Assembly (NCBI GenBank): GCA_003149565.1
Contig: QCWH01000028.1
Location: forward strand, 1-51,156
Reading direction: 5' to 3'
Origin: Marivita sp. XM-24bin2
GTDB taxonomy: Bacteria; Pseudomonadota; Alphaproteobacteria; Rhodobacterales; Rhodobacteraceae
Length of the DNA stretch: 51,156 bases
Shown: piece by piece, positions 32,987-42,003 of the stretch
How the letters are laid out: each line of letters starts with the position of its first letter
Position numbering within the stretch: the first letter of the stretch is position 1
Position numbers and translations under genes: made by a program
The notes under the pieces: generated by a model
Database searches by the model: none
What the model saw: only the letters and a program-made list of their open reading frames with translations
Told to the model about the DNA's origin: nothing

Positions 32987-34291
32987 ATGAACATGCAAAC
33001 CAGCGCCGTCATGGCGCCGCCGCCGCCCAAGCGCTTGGAAGAGATGCATTTGCAGCCGGTCATGATGCGCGACATCATGCTGAAGACGATGTTCCGCAAG
33101 AACGTGTCGACCGCAACCGCCATTGCACAAAGCGTTTGCCTGCCGGTGCCAATCGCGCAGGAACTCATCGACTATGCGCGCGGGCAGCTTCTTCTAGAGG
33201 CGACCGGGACCCTTAACGCCAACAACGGTTCTGAAATGGGCTATCAGCTCACCGATGCTGGCAAGGCACGTGCCCTCGATGCATTGGCACAATCTGAATA
33301 TTATGGCGCAATGCCTGTCCCTTTGGCCGTGTATTCGGAACAGGTAAAGCGGCAGTCCATCCGAAACATCCATATCTCGCGTGACCAGTTGACCAATGCA
33401 ATGGGGCATCTGATCCTGCCGCCGGACCTGCTGAACAATCTCGGCCCGGCCGTGGGGTCTGGACGCTCCATTCTGATGTACGGTCCGCCGGGGAACGGGA
33501 AATCGTCCATCTCGAACGGTATCCGTGACGCGATGGGCGACAAGATCTACATCCCGCATGCGATCGAATATGCAGGACAGGTGATCACGGTCTATGACCC
33601 GATTGTTCACAGCGCTGCGGAAACCGCCGGAGCGTCGACGGGACTGCGTCTGACCAATCGCTTTGACACGCGCTACGTCCTCTGCGCACGTCCAACTGTG
33701 ATTACAGGCGGCGAACTGTCACTCGACATGTTGGACCTCGTCTATAACCCGACGGCGCGGACGTATCAGGCGCCGCTGCAACTGAAGTCCACCGGTGGTA
33801 TCTTCATCGTGGACGACCTTGGCCGTCAGGCGGAACCGCCGCAGAAGCTGGTCAACCGTTGGATCGTTCCTTTGGAAGAAGCGCGAGATATCCTTGCCCT
33901 TCAGTCGGGCGAAAAGTTCGAAGTGCCCTTCGACACGCTGGTAATCTTCTCGACCAACTTCCACCCGAACGAGATCTTCGACCAGGCCGCGCTGCGCCGG
34001 ATCTTTTTCAAGATCAAGATCGACGGACCGGACCAGCAGAATTTCCTCAAGATCTTCTCGTTGGTGGCGAAGAAGAAGAAGATGCAACTTTGCGAGAAAT
34101 CGCTGATTCATCTTCTCAAGAACAAGTATCCAACGATCAAAAATGTCTACGCGAACTATCAGCCGGTATTCCTGATCGACCAGATGATCGCGGTCTGCGA
34201 CTTTGAGGGCTGGCCCTACAAGATGACGCCGGAACTTATAGATCGGGCCTGGGCCAACATGTTCGTCAAGGACGAAAAGATCGTCAAATAA
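32987..34291 (+). CDS. Tad-linked AAA ATPase with N-terminal winged-helix-like region
   Basis: 434-residue cytosolic ATPase. Residues about 20-115 look like a helical/winged-helix domain (MMRDIMLKTMFRKNVSTATA, IAQELIDYARGQLLLEATGT, YQLTDAGKARALDALAQSEY). An AAA core follows with Walker A GPPGNGKSS (166-174), a Walker B-like GGIFIVDDLGRQ (about 268-279), sensor 1 Asn in VIFSTNFHPNEIFDQ, and an arginine pair in ALRRIFFKIKI. No signal peptide or membrane segment. It begins 96 bases after cpaA on the same strand. I have seen such ATPases beside alphaproteobacterial tad loci but know no assigned function; a role in regulating or remodelling the pilus machine is inference. Confidence 0.82.
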   Translation: MNMQTSAVMAPPPPKRLEEMHLQPVMMRDIMLKTMFRKNVSTATAIAQSVCLPVPIAQELIDYARGQLLLEATGTLNANNGSEMGYQLTDAGKARALDALAQSEYYGAMPVPLAVYSEQVKRQSIRNIHISRDQLTNAMGHLILPPDLLNNLGPAVGSGRSILMYGPPGNGKSSISNGIRDAMGDKIYIPHAIEYAGQVITVYDPIVHSAAETAGASTGLRLTNRFDTRYVLCARPTVITGGELSLDMLDLVYNPTARTYQAPLQLKSTGGIFIVDDLGRQAEPPQKLVNRWIVPLEEARDILALQSGEKFEVPFDTLVIFSTNFHPNEIFDQAALRRIFFKIKIDGPDQQNFLKIFSLVAKKKKMQLCEKSLIHLLKNKYPTIKNVYANYQPVFLIDQMIAVCDFEGWPYKMTPELIDRAWANMFVKDEKIVK

Positions 34292-34302
34292 GGGCTTCGG
34301 TC

Positions 34303-34347
34303 CGATTTTCATCTGACTGAAAATCGCGGACGCGGTCACGCGTCCGC
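34303..34347. other. Tandem hairpins after the AAA ATPase gene
   Basis: CGATTTTCA (34303-34311) pairs with TGAAAATCG (34318-34326), and GCGGACGCG (34326-34334) pairs with CGCGTCCGC (34339-34347) around a GTCA loop. There is no clear U-run. They probably mark the 3' end of the tad transcript by protecting or ending it. Confidence 0.5.
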
Positions 34348-34437
34348 ATCCCGGAACAACGACACGCGATGCCGCGCAAAAAACGCACGATTAGCCCTTG
34401 ACGCCACGCGGCGTCGCTCGTACTCACGCGGCGGTCT

Positions 34438-34514
<77 letters not shown>

Positions 34515-34636
34515 CTTCCCCCATGTGAGATGTGGTTTTGATTTACCACAAGCGCGTCGGCGCTTTGCCCCTTCTGTCGGGTTTTGCGTCGGAAAGGGGA
34601 CAGACGGGACATGTTGAAACACTCTATTCCGGCGAC

Positions 34637-35584
34637 ATGACACGCGCGATACCAATTGCCCCTCCTTCTGACCGCATCCTCGCCGGCGTTGCGCTGATGC
34701 TGGGTTTCTGCATCACAGCCCCTTTGCTCGACGTTGCGGCAAAGCTGGCCTCAAGCAGCGTACCGGTGGGTCAGATCACTGTTGCTCGTTTTATCGTACA
34801 ATGTGTGTTGATGCTCCCCGTCGTCTTGCTGATGCGCGTGTCATTGCACGTTCCGCGACGACATTGGTTTGCCCTGTCTCTGCGCGCGGGTTTGTTATTG
34901 CTCTCGACATTCTGTTTCATCGCAGCCATTCGGGTCATGCCGCTAGCCGATGCATTGGCGATTGTCTTCGTGGCGCCGTTTATCGTGCTGCTCGTGGGAA
35001 AGTTTTACCTCAGCGAAGAGGTCGGGCCACGCCGCGTTGGCGCAGCCTTGGTTGGCTTTGTCGGAGTGTTGTTTGTCATCCAGCCCAGCTTTTCAGCTTT
35101 TGGTATGGTGGCCCTCTTCCCCTTGGGTACAGCGGTGGGTTTTGCTTTCTACATCCTTGTCACGCGGGGACTGTCTCGAAGCATGCACCCTGTCACACTC
35201 CAATTCCACACAGGCCTGGTTGCCAGTGCTTTCTGCCTTCCAATCATCCTTTTGGCACAAGGTTCGGGATCCGATTTGCTTGATCCCGTGTGGCCCAAAG
35301 GGATCGTTTGGCTGTGGCTCTTCGGCGTCGGATTTTTCGCAACGGTCAGTCACATGATGATGACCTATGCGCTCTCTCTGGCCCCATCGGCAACACTGGC
35401 GCCCCTGCAATATATGGAACTTCCCGTTGCAACCCTGCTCGGCTACCTCGTTTTCGGTGATTTCCCAAATGCGCTGACCCTGACAGGCATTGCAATCGTC
35501 ATCGGCGCCGGGCTCTACATGATCCACCGCGAACGGGTGACCGCACACAAACTGGTCACAGAGCGCGCAGCACCTCCGATCTGA
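34637..35584 (+). CDS. DMT family (EamA) transporter
   Basis: 315-residue inner-membrane protein with about ten helices in two EamA repeats. The first repeat includes PLLDVAAKLASSSVPVGQIT and VARFIVQCVLMLPVVL, then ALSLRAGLLLLSTFCFIAAI and MPLADALAIVFVAPFIVLL. The second includes FFATVSHMMMTYALSLAPSA and LAPLQYMELPVATLLGYLVF. The start at 34637 opens into the expected first helix; upstream in-frame starts overlap the region just after the tRNA and lack support. These carriers move metabolites or drugs; no substrate can be named. It is convergent with the interrupted membrane gene. Confidence 0.87.
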   Translation: MTRAIPIAPPSDRILAGVALMLGFCITAPLLDVAAKLASSSVPVGQITVARFIVQCVLMLPVVLLMRVSLHVPRRHWFALSLRAGLLLLSTFCFIAAIRVMPLADALAIVFVAPFIVLLVGKFYLSEEVGPRRVGAALVGFVGVLFVIQPSFSAFGMVALFPLGTAVGFAFYILVTRGLSRSMHPVTLQFHTGLVASAFCLPIILLAQGSGSDLLDPVWPKGIVWLWLFGVGFFATVSHMMMTYALSLAPSATLAPLQYMELPVATLLGYLVFGDFPNALTLTGIAIVIGAGLYMIHRERVTAHKLVTERAAPPI

Positions 35585-35610
35585 CAAATTGAGAGGCGGT
35601 AACGTTCCGG

Positions 35611-35964
35611 CTAGGGCTCTCCAAACGGCGTAGCAAAGGCGACAACGCTAGTAAGCCATGAACAGTGGCCACCGACGAGGATCAGGCTACAGGCCCAGAG
35701 CACGTCGAGATCGAACCAGCTTCGGAACAGAAGCTACAGACCCAACCAGTGATAGACGGCAAACGCAAACACGCTTCCAGCGAAGGTCATGGCAAAGGTG
35801 TGCGCCACAGCGACAAGGGCTGCCGTCGATGCATTGCCCGCCATCGGAGCCGCAGCCGCAGCGCGGCCCACATCCGTTTCGATCGTGCGACACATCCCGA
35901 GATGGATGGGCACAAGCATCAGCCCTGCCCCATGCGCCACCATCGCCACCAAGGGTCGGGACAT
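35611..35964 (-). pseudogene. Small membrane-protein gene interrupted by an in-frame TAG
   Basis: The frame opens at an ATG (35964) with a strong AAGGGGAG ribosome site, 25 bases after the acyl-CoA ligase gene on the same strand. It encodes 76 residues with two hydrophobic helices (LVAMVAHGAGLMLVPIHLG and TFAMTFAGSVFAFAVYHWLG) and meets TAG at 35734-35736. The same frame then stays open for 40 more codons, beginning LLFRSWFDLDVLWACSLILV, which looks like the natural continuation: Rhodobacteraceae have small membrane proteins with VYxWLGL followed by RxWxNLDxxWA. The gene is therefore probably broken by one nonsense change. A genuinely short product or a sequencing error cannot be excluded. 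Confidence 0.58.
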
Positions 35965-35989
35965 AAACTCCCCTTGGCCTGCAAAGAAA

Positions 35990-37624
35990 TTAAGCCTCTT
36001 CAAACGAACGCGCCTGATCGCGCAAAACGTATTTCTGGATTTTACCGGTGGATGTGCGTGGGATCGGCGCAAAGATGAAACGGCCTGGCACCTTGTAATG
36101 CGCAAGATGCTCGCGGCACCACGCACGCAAAGTGTCCGGATCAGCCTCTCTACCTTCGGCCAGTTCCACAAAGGCGCAGGGTGTTTCTCCCCATTTCTCA
36201 TGCGGCATGGCGACCACCGCCGCAACGGCCACCGCGTCATGCCTATAGAGAACCTCTTCCACTTCGATGGAAGAAATATTCTCACCACCGGAAATAATGA
36301 CGTCTTTGGATCGGTCCTTTAGCTGAATATAGCCATCCGGATAGACAACGCCGAGATCTCCGGAATGGAACCAACCGCCTTTGAACGCCTGTTCCGTCGC
36401 GTTGGGATTGCGAAAATACCCCTTCATCACGACGTTACCACGGAACATGACCTCGCCCATCGTTTCGCCGTCATTCGGCACGGGCTGCATTGTTTCAGGG
36501 TCAAGTACAGCCAAACCTTCAAGCGGCAGGTACCGGACGCCTTGTCTTGACTTCAGCCGCGCCTGTTCGCCGCGCGGCAGGTCTGACCATTCCGCATGCC
36601 AGTCATTGACCACGGCCGGCCCGTAGGTTTCGGTCAAACCATAGAGATGTGTAACATCGAACCCAGCCGATTGCATGTCGGCCAGCAGCTTCTCAGGCGG
36701 CGGTGCCGCAGCGGTAAAGAACTGAACCGACTGCTCCAGGTTCCGCTTCACGTCATCGGGTGCAGAAATCATAAGCGACATCACAATCGGGGCACCGCAC
36801 AGGTGAGTGACACCTTCATCTGCAAGCGCAGCCCAGATCGGCTCTGCCCGAACCTGCCGCAGGCAGACATGGGTGCCAATGATGGCCGACAGCGTCCAGG
36901 GGAAGCACCAGCCATTACAGTGAAACATCGGCAGGGTCCAAAGATAGACCGCGTGCTTGGCCATCGACGCCGTCAGCGCATTGCCTTGCGCCAAAAGATA
37001 AGCGCCGCGGTGATGCGTGACGACACCTTTCGGATCGCCAGTCGTTCCTGATGTATAGCTGATTGCGATAGCGTCCCATTCATCTTCGGGTCTCACCCAA
37101 TCGAACGCCGGATCGCCAGTTTGTACAAATGCTTCGAAGTCGGTGGCATCGGTCGACGCACGTGCGCCATCGAACTCCGGATCGTCATAGACAATGATAG
37201 ACGGTGTGACGGAACAGAGTGGCAAAGCGTCCAGCAGAAGCGGCAAAAACTCGGCGTCAACGATCACAAGCTTTGACATGGCATGATCAAGCTGAAACGC
37301 GATGATTGCAGCGTCGAGCCGCGTGTTGATGGCATGCAGCACCGCTCCGCTCATCGGCACGCCGTAGTGGCACTCCAGCATCGCGGGCGTGTTGGCCAGC
37401 AGAACAGAGACGGTGTCACCCCGTCCAATCCCGCTCTGTGCCAGGGCAGATGCCAACTGCAGCGACCGGTTGTAGAAATCTGAGTAGCTGCGGCGCAGAT
37501 TGCCATGCACAATTGCCGTGTGATCTGGGAAGGCCAGCGCCGCGCGCTCAAGAAAGCCCAAAGGCGTCAGCGGCTGGTAGTTCGCCGGGTTGCGGTCCAG
37601 ACCAGTGTTGTACGGGTTCGCCAT
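35990..37624 (-). CDS. AMP-forming acyl-CoA ligase
   Basis: 544-residue ANL-superfamily enzyme that activates a carboxylic acid with ATP and CoA. Motifs: YTSGTTGDPKGVVTHH P-loop, YGLTETYGPAVV, the hinge region GYIQLKDRSKDVIISGGENI, and the C-terminal catalytic lysine in RTSTGKIQKYVLR. It starts MANPYNTGLDRNPANYQPLT, typical of a group of medium/aryl-type ligases including some assigned to methylmercaptopropionate activation (DmdB-like) in roseobacters. The position 3 bases after a crotonase-family gene in the DmdA-family operon favours a role in the same pathway, but the acid used is inferred. Confidence 0.87.
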   Translation of the reverse strand: MANPYNTGLDRNPANYQPLTPLGFLERAALAFPDHTAIVHGNLRRSYSDFYNRSLQLASALAQSGIGRGDTVSVLLANTPAMLECHYGVPMSGAVLHAINTRLDAAIIAFQLDHAMSKLVIVDAEFLPLLLDALPLCSVTPSIIVYDDPEFDGARASTDATDFEAFVQTGDPAFDWVRPEDEWDAIAISYTSGTTGDPKGVVTHHRGAYLLAQGNALTASMAKHAVYLWTLPMFHCNGWCFPWTLSAIIGTHVCLRQVRAEPIWAALADEGVTHLCGAPIVMSLMISAPDDVKRNLEQSVQFFTAAAPPPEKLLADMQSAGFDVTHLYGLTETYGPAVVNDWHAEWSDLPRGEQARLKSRQGVRYLPLEGLAVLDPETMQPVPNDGETMGEVMFRGNVVMKGYFRNPNATEQAFKGGWFHSGDLGVVYPDGYIQLKDRSKDVIISGGENISSIEVEEVLYRHDAVAVAAVVAMPHEKWGETPCAFVELAEGREADPDTLRAWCREHLAHYKVPGRFIFAPIPRTSTGKIQKYVLRDQARSFEEA

Positions 37625-37627
37625 CGC

Positions 37628-38422
37628 TTAGGCATCCTGCCATTGGGGAGCGCGTTTTCCGATAAAGGCTCCGATGCCTTCTTCCGCATCACGCGCCAGC
37701 ATGTTGTCGACCATGACCTTGGTAGCGTAGGAATAGGCCTCGGCCAAAGGCATTTCGGTCTGCGCGTAATATGCCCGCTTGCCCGTCGCCAATGTCATAG
37801 AAGATTTCGACGCGATTTTGCGCGCCATCTCCATCACCGCATTGCGAAGGTTTTCCACTGGAACAGCGCGGTTTACCAATCCGATCTCGGCCGCCCGCTC
37901 CGCCGGTGTCATGTCCCCGGTAAGCAGCATCTCCATAGCGTGCTTGTTGGCCACATTGCGGGAAAGCGCCACCATCGGCGTCGAACAGAACAGCCCAATA
38001 TGCACGCCCGGAGTGCTGAATTTCGCGCTATCGGCCGCGATGGCAAGATCACAGCTCGCGACCAACTGACACCCGGCGGCGGTCGCAATGCCGGTCACTT
38101 CCGCGATCACTGGTTTGGGGCAATCCACAATACTTTGCATCACTGCGGAGCACTGAGTCAGGATGCGCGTGAAATACGCGCGGCCCCGATCGTCCCCTGC
38201 GCGGCCCGCTGTCATTTCCTTAAGGTCATGCCCCGCGCAGAAAGCAGGTCCGTCCGCAGCCAGAACGATAACCCGTACAGCCGGATCCGCGCCTGCATCT
38301 GCAAAGGCCTCGCCCAGCGCAGTGAGCATGGCTTCAGACAAGGCATTTCGCCGGGCTGGATCATTCAAAGTCAGCCGCAGGATGCCATCGGCATCCAGAT
38401 CACGCAAAAGGATAGAGCTCAT
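37628..38422 (-). CDS. Crotonase-family protein lacking both usual catalytic Glu residues
   Basis: 264-residue enoyl-CoA hydratase/isomerase-fold protein. The oxyanion-hole sequence FCAGHDLKEM (61-70) and GIATAAGCQLVASCDLAIA (111-129) are clear. In standard hydratases Glu residues sit 20 apart in the GGCE and LPE motifs; here the matching positions are Gln119 (AGCQL) and Gly139 (STPGV). A normal water-adding reaction is therefore doubtful. The sequence is closer to ECHDC3-like relatives than to DmdD, which keeps both Glu. It is 9 bases after the OsmC gene and 3 before the ligase gene. Confidence 0.88.
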   Translation of the reverse strand: MSSILLRDLDADGILRLTLNDPARRNALSEAMLTALGEAFADAGADPAVRVIVLAADGPAFCAGHDLKEMTAGRAGDDRGRAYFTRILTQCSAVMQSIVDCPKPVIAEVTGIATAAGCQLVASCDLAIAADSAKFSTPGVHIGLFCSTPMVALSRNVANKHAMEMLLTGDMTPAERAAEIGLVNRAVPVENLRNAVMEMARKIASKSSMTLATGKRAYYAQTEMPLAEAYSYATKVMVDNMLARDAEEGIGAFIGKRAPQWQDA

Positions 38423-38431
38423 ATCAAGCCT

Positions 38432-38881
38432 TCAGAAGATGTTGATTTCCACGCTGTCAGCCAGCGAGTTCGCGATAAAGCAATACCGATGTGCCCGGTC
38501 CTGCATCTGTGCCATCATCTCGTCTGTAACGGCAAACCCTGGATCGAAGCGCACAACCGGGTGCAGGTCGATCCGAGTCACTGACATTTGCCCGCGTGGG
38601 TTTTTGCCGAGATGGGCAACCGCATGATCACTGTAACCCGCGACCGGCCAGCCGGCTTTGGCCGCCAACGCCAGAAACGTCATCATGTGGCAGCTCGACA
38701 AGGCAGAGGCGAGCGCCTGCTCGGGATTGGTGTGGTCCGGATCACCGCCCCAATCAGGGGCGGCGTCCACGTCGATGTCGTAACGGGTGCCATAAGTCAC
38801 CCGATGCGCGGCAGAATACTGGCCCGGCTGCAAAGCAGGACCGCTCCGCTGCCAGTGCAGGTCAATTGCGAGGTCAGACAT
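38432..38881 (-). CDS. OsmC/Ohr family protein
   Basis: 149-residue protein with the two peroxidase-type cysteines of the OsmC/Ohr family: LSSCHMMTFLALAAKAG (Cys about 64) and HRYCFIANSL (Cys about 134). The N-terminal half has the strand-rich YGTRYDIDVDAAPDWGGDP and TNPEQALASAL signature. Members reduce organic hydroperoxides with thiols. It is 9 bases after the DmdA-family gene and 9 before the crotonase, so it is an integral operon member; a link to thiol or sulfur-radical protection is conjecture. Confidence 0.9.
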   Translation of the reverse strand: MSDLAIDLHWQRSGPALQPGQYSAAHRVTYGTRYDIDVDAAPDWGGDPDHTNPEQALASALSSCHMMTFLALAAKAGWPVAGYSDHAVAHLGKNPRGQMSVTRIDLHPVVRFDPGFAVTDEMMAQMQDRAHRYCFIANSLADSVEINIF

Positions 38882-38890
38882 GATTATGCC

Positions 38891-40030
38891 TTATGCCGCA
38901 GCCAGCGATTTCTTCGGGTCGTAGAACGGACGTTCAACAACCGTTGCCACAGTGGGGCCGGATGGCAGTACCACTTCGACCTGCATGCCGACATGCGCAT
39001 GCTCGGTGGCCACCATCGCAAGGGCAATATTGCGCTCCAGACGCGGGGAGTAGACGGCAGAGGTGACCTTGCCGATTTCTTCCCCACCGGCGTTGATCCG
39101 CCAGAAGGTCGTGTTCGGCCCCTTGAGCGGGTCTGCCTCGATAATCAAACCAACCTGCATGCGAGAGACACCCTCTTCGCTGATCTTCCGTAAAGCAGCC
39201 TTGCCAATGAAATCTGCGTCCATATCGAGGTTGACCAGACGACCCAGGCCCAGCTCGTAGGGGTTGGTGTGGATATCCGCATCCGCATGGTAGGACAGCA
39301 TCCCGCCTTCAATGCGGCGGATCGACGATGTGTGACCGGGCTTGAGACCGAATTCCATCCCGACCGCCATGATGCGTTCCCACAGTGCATCGCCATACGC
39401 GCTGTCACGCAAATAAAGCTCATACCCGAGTTCGCTCGACCAACCAGTACGCGATACGATCAACGGAATACCGTCAAGGTTCACTTCACGCAGCCAGTAA
39501 TATTTGAGGTCCATGATGTCGTCGCCAAACAGCGCGCACATGATTTCGCCGGATTTCGGACCCTGCAGCTGCAAAGGGGATACATCAGGCTCGCAAATCT
39601 GAACATCGAGACCAGAATGCACTGCAACGCCCTGCGCCCAGAGCAGGATGTCGCTATCGGCTAGGGAGATCCAGAAATGGTTTTCGGCCAGTCGGAGCAG
39701 GATCGGGTCGTTGAGAATCCCGCCTTCGGCGTTGGTGATCAGGATATATTTGCATTGTCCCACTGCCATCTTGGACAGATCGCGCGGGGTCAACATCTGC
39801 ACGAACTTTGCAGCATCCGGTCCAGTGATCTCAACCTGGCGTTCAACAGCGACATCACATAGGATCGCGTCGTTCACGAGGTTCCAGAAATTCTGCTCTG
39901 GGTCGCCAAAATCGCGCGGGATATACATATGATTATAAACGGAAAATCCTTGTGCTCCCCAGCGAACCGTCGCGTCGAAATAGGGGGATTTCCGGATTTG
40001 CGTGCCAAAGCCAAACTCGTCTGCATGCAT
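38891..40030 (-). CDS. DmdA/GcvT-family tetrahydrofolate-dependent demethylase
   Basis: 379-residue protein of the glycine cleavage T-protein fold. Features shared with dimethylsulfoniopropionate demethylase DmdA are YNHMYIPRDFG, CDVAVERQVEITGPDA, MLTPRDLSKMAVGQCKYI, FWISLADSDILLWAQGVA, VSPLQLQGPKSG and SRTGWSSELGYELYLRD. DmdA moves a methyl group from DMSP to tetrahydrofolate, giving methylmercaptopropionate. This belongs to a clade differing from well-studied DmdA (RKSPYFDATVRWGAQGF N-terminus), so the methyl donor could be DMSP or another methylated amine or sulfonium. The start at 40030 is preceded by CAGGGA. It heads the operon and is transcribed in the same direction as the Lrp-type regulator upstream. 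Confidence 0.82.
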   Translation of the reverse strand: MHADEFGFGTQIRKSPYFDATVRWGAQGFSVYNHMYIPRDFGDPEQNFWNLVNDAILCDVAVERQVEITGPDAAKFVQMLTPRDLSKMAVGQCKYILITNAEGGILNDPILLRLAENHFWISLADSDILLWAQGVAVHSGLDVQICEPDVSPLQLQGPKSGEIMCALFGDDIMDLKYYWLREVNLDGIPLIVSRTGWSSELGYELYLRDSAYGDALWERIMAVGMEFGLKPGHTSSIRRIEGGMLSYHADADIHTNPYELGLGRLVNLDMDADFIGKAALRKISEEGVSRMQVGLIIEADPLKGPNTTFWRINAGGEEIGKVTSAVYSPRLERNIALAMVATEHAHVGMQVEVVLPSGPTVATVVERPFYDPKKSLAAA

Positions 40031-40096
40031 GTTGTGCGTCCCTGTTGATACCCGGGCTGGCGGCCCGGAACACGATTGATGATGACGGCTATTTAG

Positions 40097-40112
40097 TGCG
40101 TCAAATGACGTA
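40097..40112. promoter_or_regulatory. Palindrome upstream of the DmdA-family operon
   Basis: TGCGTCA (40097-40103) and TGACGTA (40106-40112) form a near-perfect inverted repeat with a 2-base centre, 67-82 bases before the operon's first start codon. It lies between the Lrp-family gene and the DmdA-family gene, a sensible place for the regulator's operator. No experimental link is visible. Confidence 0.4.
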
Positions 40113-40170
40113 GGTGCAGACTGAAGTTTGACCAAAACGCGGACTGTTCAGGCTGATTTTTGCCAGAGGT

Positions 40171-40674
40171 TCAGACCGTTCGGTCCCGTTGGGTCACTTG
40201 GGCCAGCTTTGCGATGTTCGGACGCGCCGCTTTGACCACGCGAGTCGTGAAGTAGGTCATGTACCGATCGACCCCAAGCTCCGCATCCAGCATGTCCTGC
40301 ATCAGCTCGTGAAAGGCGGACAAATTGGTGCAGACGGTCTTCATTACGTAATCCATCCCACCTCCCGTCGCGACACAGTCGATGATCTCGTCATGGCGCA
40401 TCACCCAGGATTCAAAACGATCAAAATCGGCTTTTCGGTGGTGGGTCAGAGAAACAGTGACGGTCACTTGGGTGAAATCACAAAGCCGGTTGAGAGCGAT
40501 GTCAGCATGAAACCCCCGGATGAAGCCGGCCGCCTTCAATCGATCAAGGCGGGCCCAACAAGGTGTGGCCGAGATATTGACGATCTCTGAAAGCTTGGTC
40601 TTGCTTAATTGCCCATGCTGCTGGATCGCGGACAGGATACGGATATCCGTGGCATCAAATCCAATTTTCTTCAT
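40171..40674 (-). CDS. Lrp/AsnC family transcriptional regulator
   Basis: 167-residue regulator. N-terminal helix-turn-helix (about 7-58: TDIRILSAIQQHGQLSKTKL, SEIVNISATPCWARLDRLKA, GFIRGFHADI) and C-terminal ligand-binding RAM domain with VTVSLTHHRKADFDRFESWV, CVATGGGMDYVMKTVC and DMLDAELGVDRYMTYFTTRV. The start is the ATG before KKIGFDATD, the normal family beginning; a longer frame starting at 40851 is unlikely. It is upstream of the DmdA-family operon on the same strand and divergent from paaA. It probably senses a substrate of the operon. Confidence 0.93.
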   Translation of the reverse strand: MKKIGFDATDIRILSAIQQHGQLSKTKLSEIVNISATPCWARLDRLKAAGFIRGFHADIALNRLCDFTQVTVTVSLTHHRKADFDRFESWVMRHDEIIDCVATGGGMDYVMKTVCTNLSAFHELMQDMLDAELGVDRYMTYFTTRVVKAARPNIAKLAQVTQRDRTV

Positions 40675-40957
40675 CGGTTTGTGACTTTCCAGTGAGAATG
40701 CCAGACCAGAGGCGGGACGGCCTCTTTGCACTTTGGACTTCCGATATAGCGTGACGGTCAGAGAAAACGGCGTCTTTTTGCGACGCAGACTATTCCGTAG
40801 ACGGCGCATCGTGGTCTCCAGCACTGTGCAATGCTCAAATGCGTTACGCAACTGATGTAAGATTGAAATTTTTGTAACATTTCATTTGTCGTAGGCGCAT
40901 TCTTGGCGTAAACGTACCGGCAAAGGTGCTTTTTCCATCTGACGCGAGGCTCCCACC

Positions 40958-41935
40958 ATGTACGCCCAAATGGTCAAATCCGAATCGACGCAGGACGCCC
41001 CCGAAAAGCTCGCGGCGTTTCAGGCCCGTATCGACGCCGGTGAAAAGATCGAACCCAAAGACTGGATGCCCGAAGGTTATCGCAAAACCCTGATCCGCCA
41101 GATCGGCCAGCACGCCCATTCCGAAATTGTCGGGCAACTTCCCGAAGGCAACTGGATCACCCGCGCGCCGACGCTCGAACGCAAGGCGATCCTACTGGCC
41201 AAAGTGCAGGACGAAGCGGGGCACGGCCTCTACCTCTACTGCGCTGCCGAAACGCTGGCGGTGAGCCGGGACGAACTGACCGAAATGCTGCTCGATGGTC
41301 GCATGAAATACTCGTCGATCTTCAACTATCCGACGCTCACATGGGCGGACATGGGTGCGGTCGGCTGGCTGGTTGATGGTGCGGCGATCATGAATCAGGT
41401 TCCACTGCAACGGACATCCTATGGCCCCTATTCCCGCGCGATGATCCGCATCTGCAAGGAAGAGTCGTTTCACCAGCGGCAGGGCTATCACATCATGATG
41501 AAGATGGCCCAAGGCACTCCTGCGCAGAAAAAGATGGCGCAGGATGCGCTCAATCGCTTCTGGTATCCATCGCTGATGATGTTCGGCCCGTCCGACAAGG
41601 ACTCCGTGCATTCCGCGCAATCTATGAAATGGAAGATCAAGATGAACACCAACGACGAGCTGCGTCAGAAGTTCGTCGATCAGACCGTGCCGCAAGCCGA
41701 GTTCCTTGGCCTGACCGTGCCGGATGACACCCTGCGTTGGAATGAAGACAAAGGCGGATACGATTTCGCAGAACCGGATTGGTCCGAGTTCTTTGACGTC
41801 ATCCAGGGCAATGGCCCCTGCAACACTGAACGCCTCGCGGCGCGCAACAAGGCCTGGGACGAAGGAGCCTGGGTGCGCGAAGGGTTGATGGCGCATGCCG
41901 CCAAGAAACGCGCGGCGAAACTGGCCGCGGAATAG
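40958..41935 (+). CDS. paaA: Phenylacetyl-CoA epoxidase subunit PaaA
   Basis: 325-residue catalytic subunit of the di-iron monooxygenase that converts phenylacetyl-CoA to its 1,2-epoxide. The ferritin-like iron-ligand pairs are in [17 protein letters not shown] and [13 protein letters not shown]. Other family features are [60 protein letters not shown] and the helical C-terminus. It is the first gene of paaABCDE. The 283-base region upstream is shared with the Lrp-family gene and holds no other gene. A PaaX site was not recognised there. Confidence 0.96.
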   Translation: MYAQMVKSESTQDAPEKLAAFQARIDAGEKIEPKDWMPEGYRKTLIRQIGQHAHSEIVGQLPEGNWITRAPTLERKAILLAKVQDEAGHGLYLYCAAETLAVSRDELTEMLLDGRMKYSSIFNYPTLTWADMGAVGWLVDGAAIMNQVPLQRTSYGPYSRAMIRICKEESFHQRQGYHIMMKMAQGTPAQKKMAQDALNRFWYPSLMMFGPSDKDSVHSAQSMKWKIKMNTNDELRQKFVDQTVPQAEFLGLTVPDDTLRWNEDKGGYDFAEPDWSEFFDVIQGNGPCNTERLAARNKAWDEGAWVREGLMAHAAKKRAAKLAAE

Positions 41936-42003
41936 CTCATCGGCCCTGGCGGGCATCTTCGCGAGGCGAGCCAGAAGGCTTGAGGAACGGTCGGAGGACA
42001 GAC

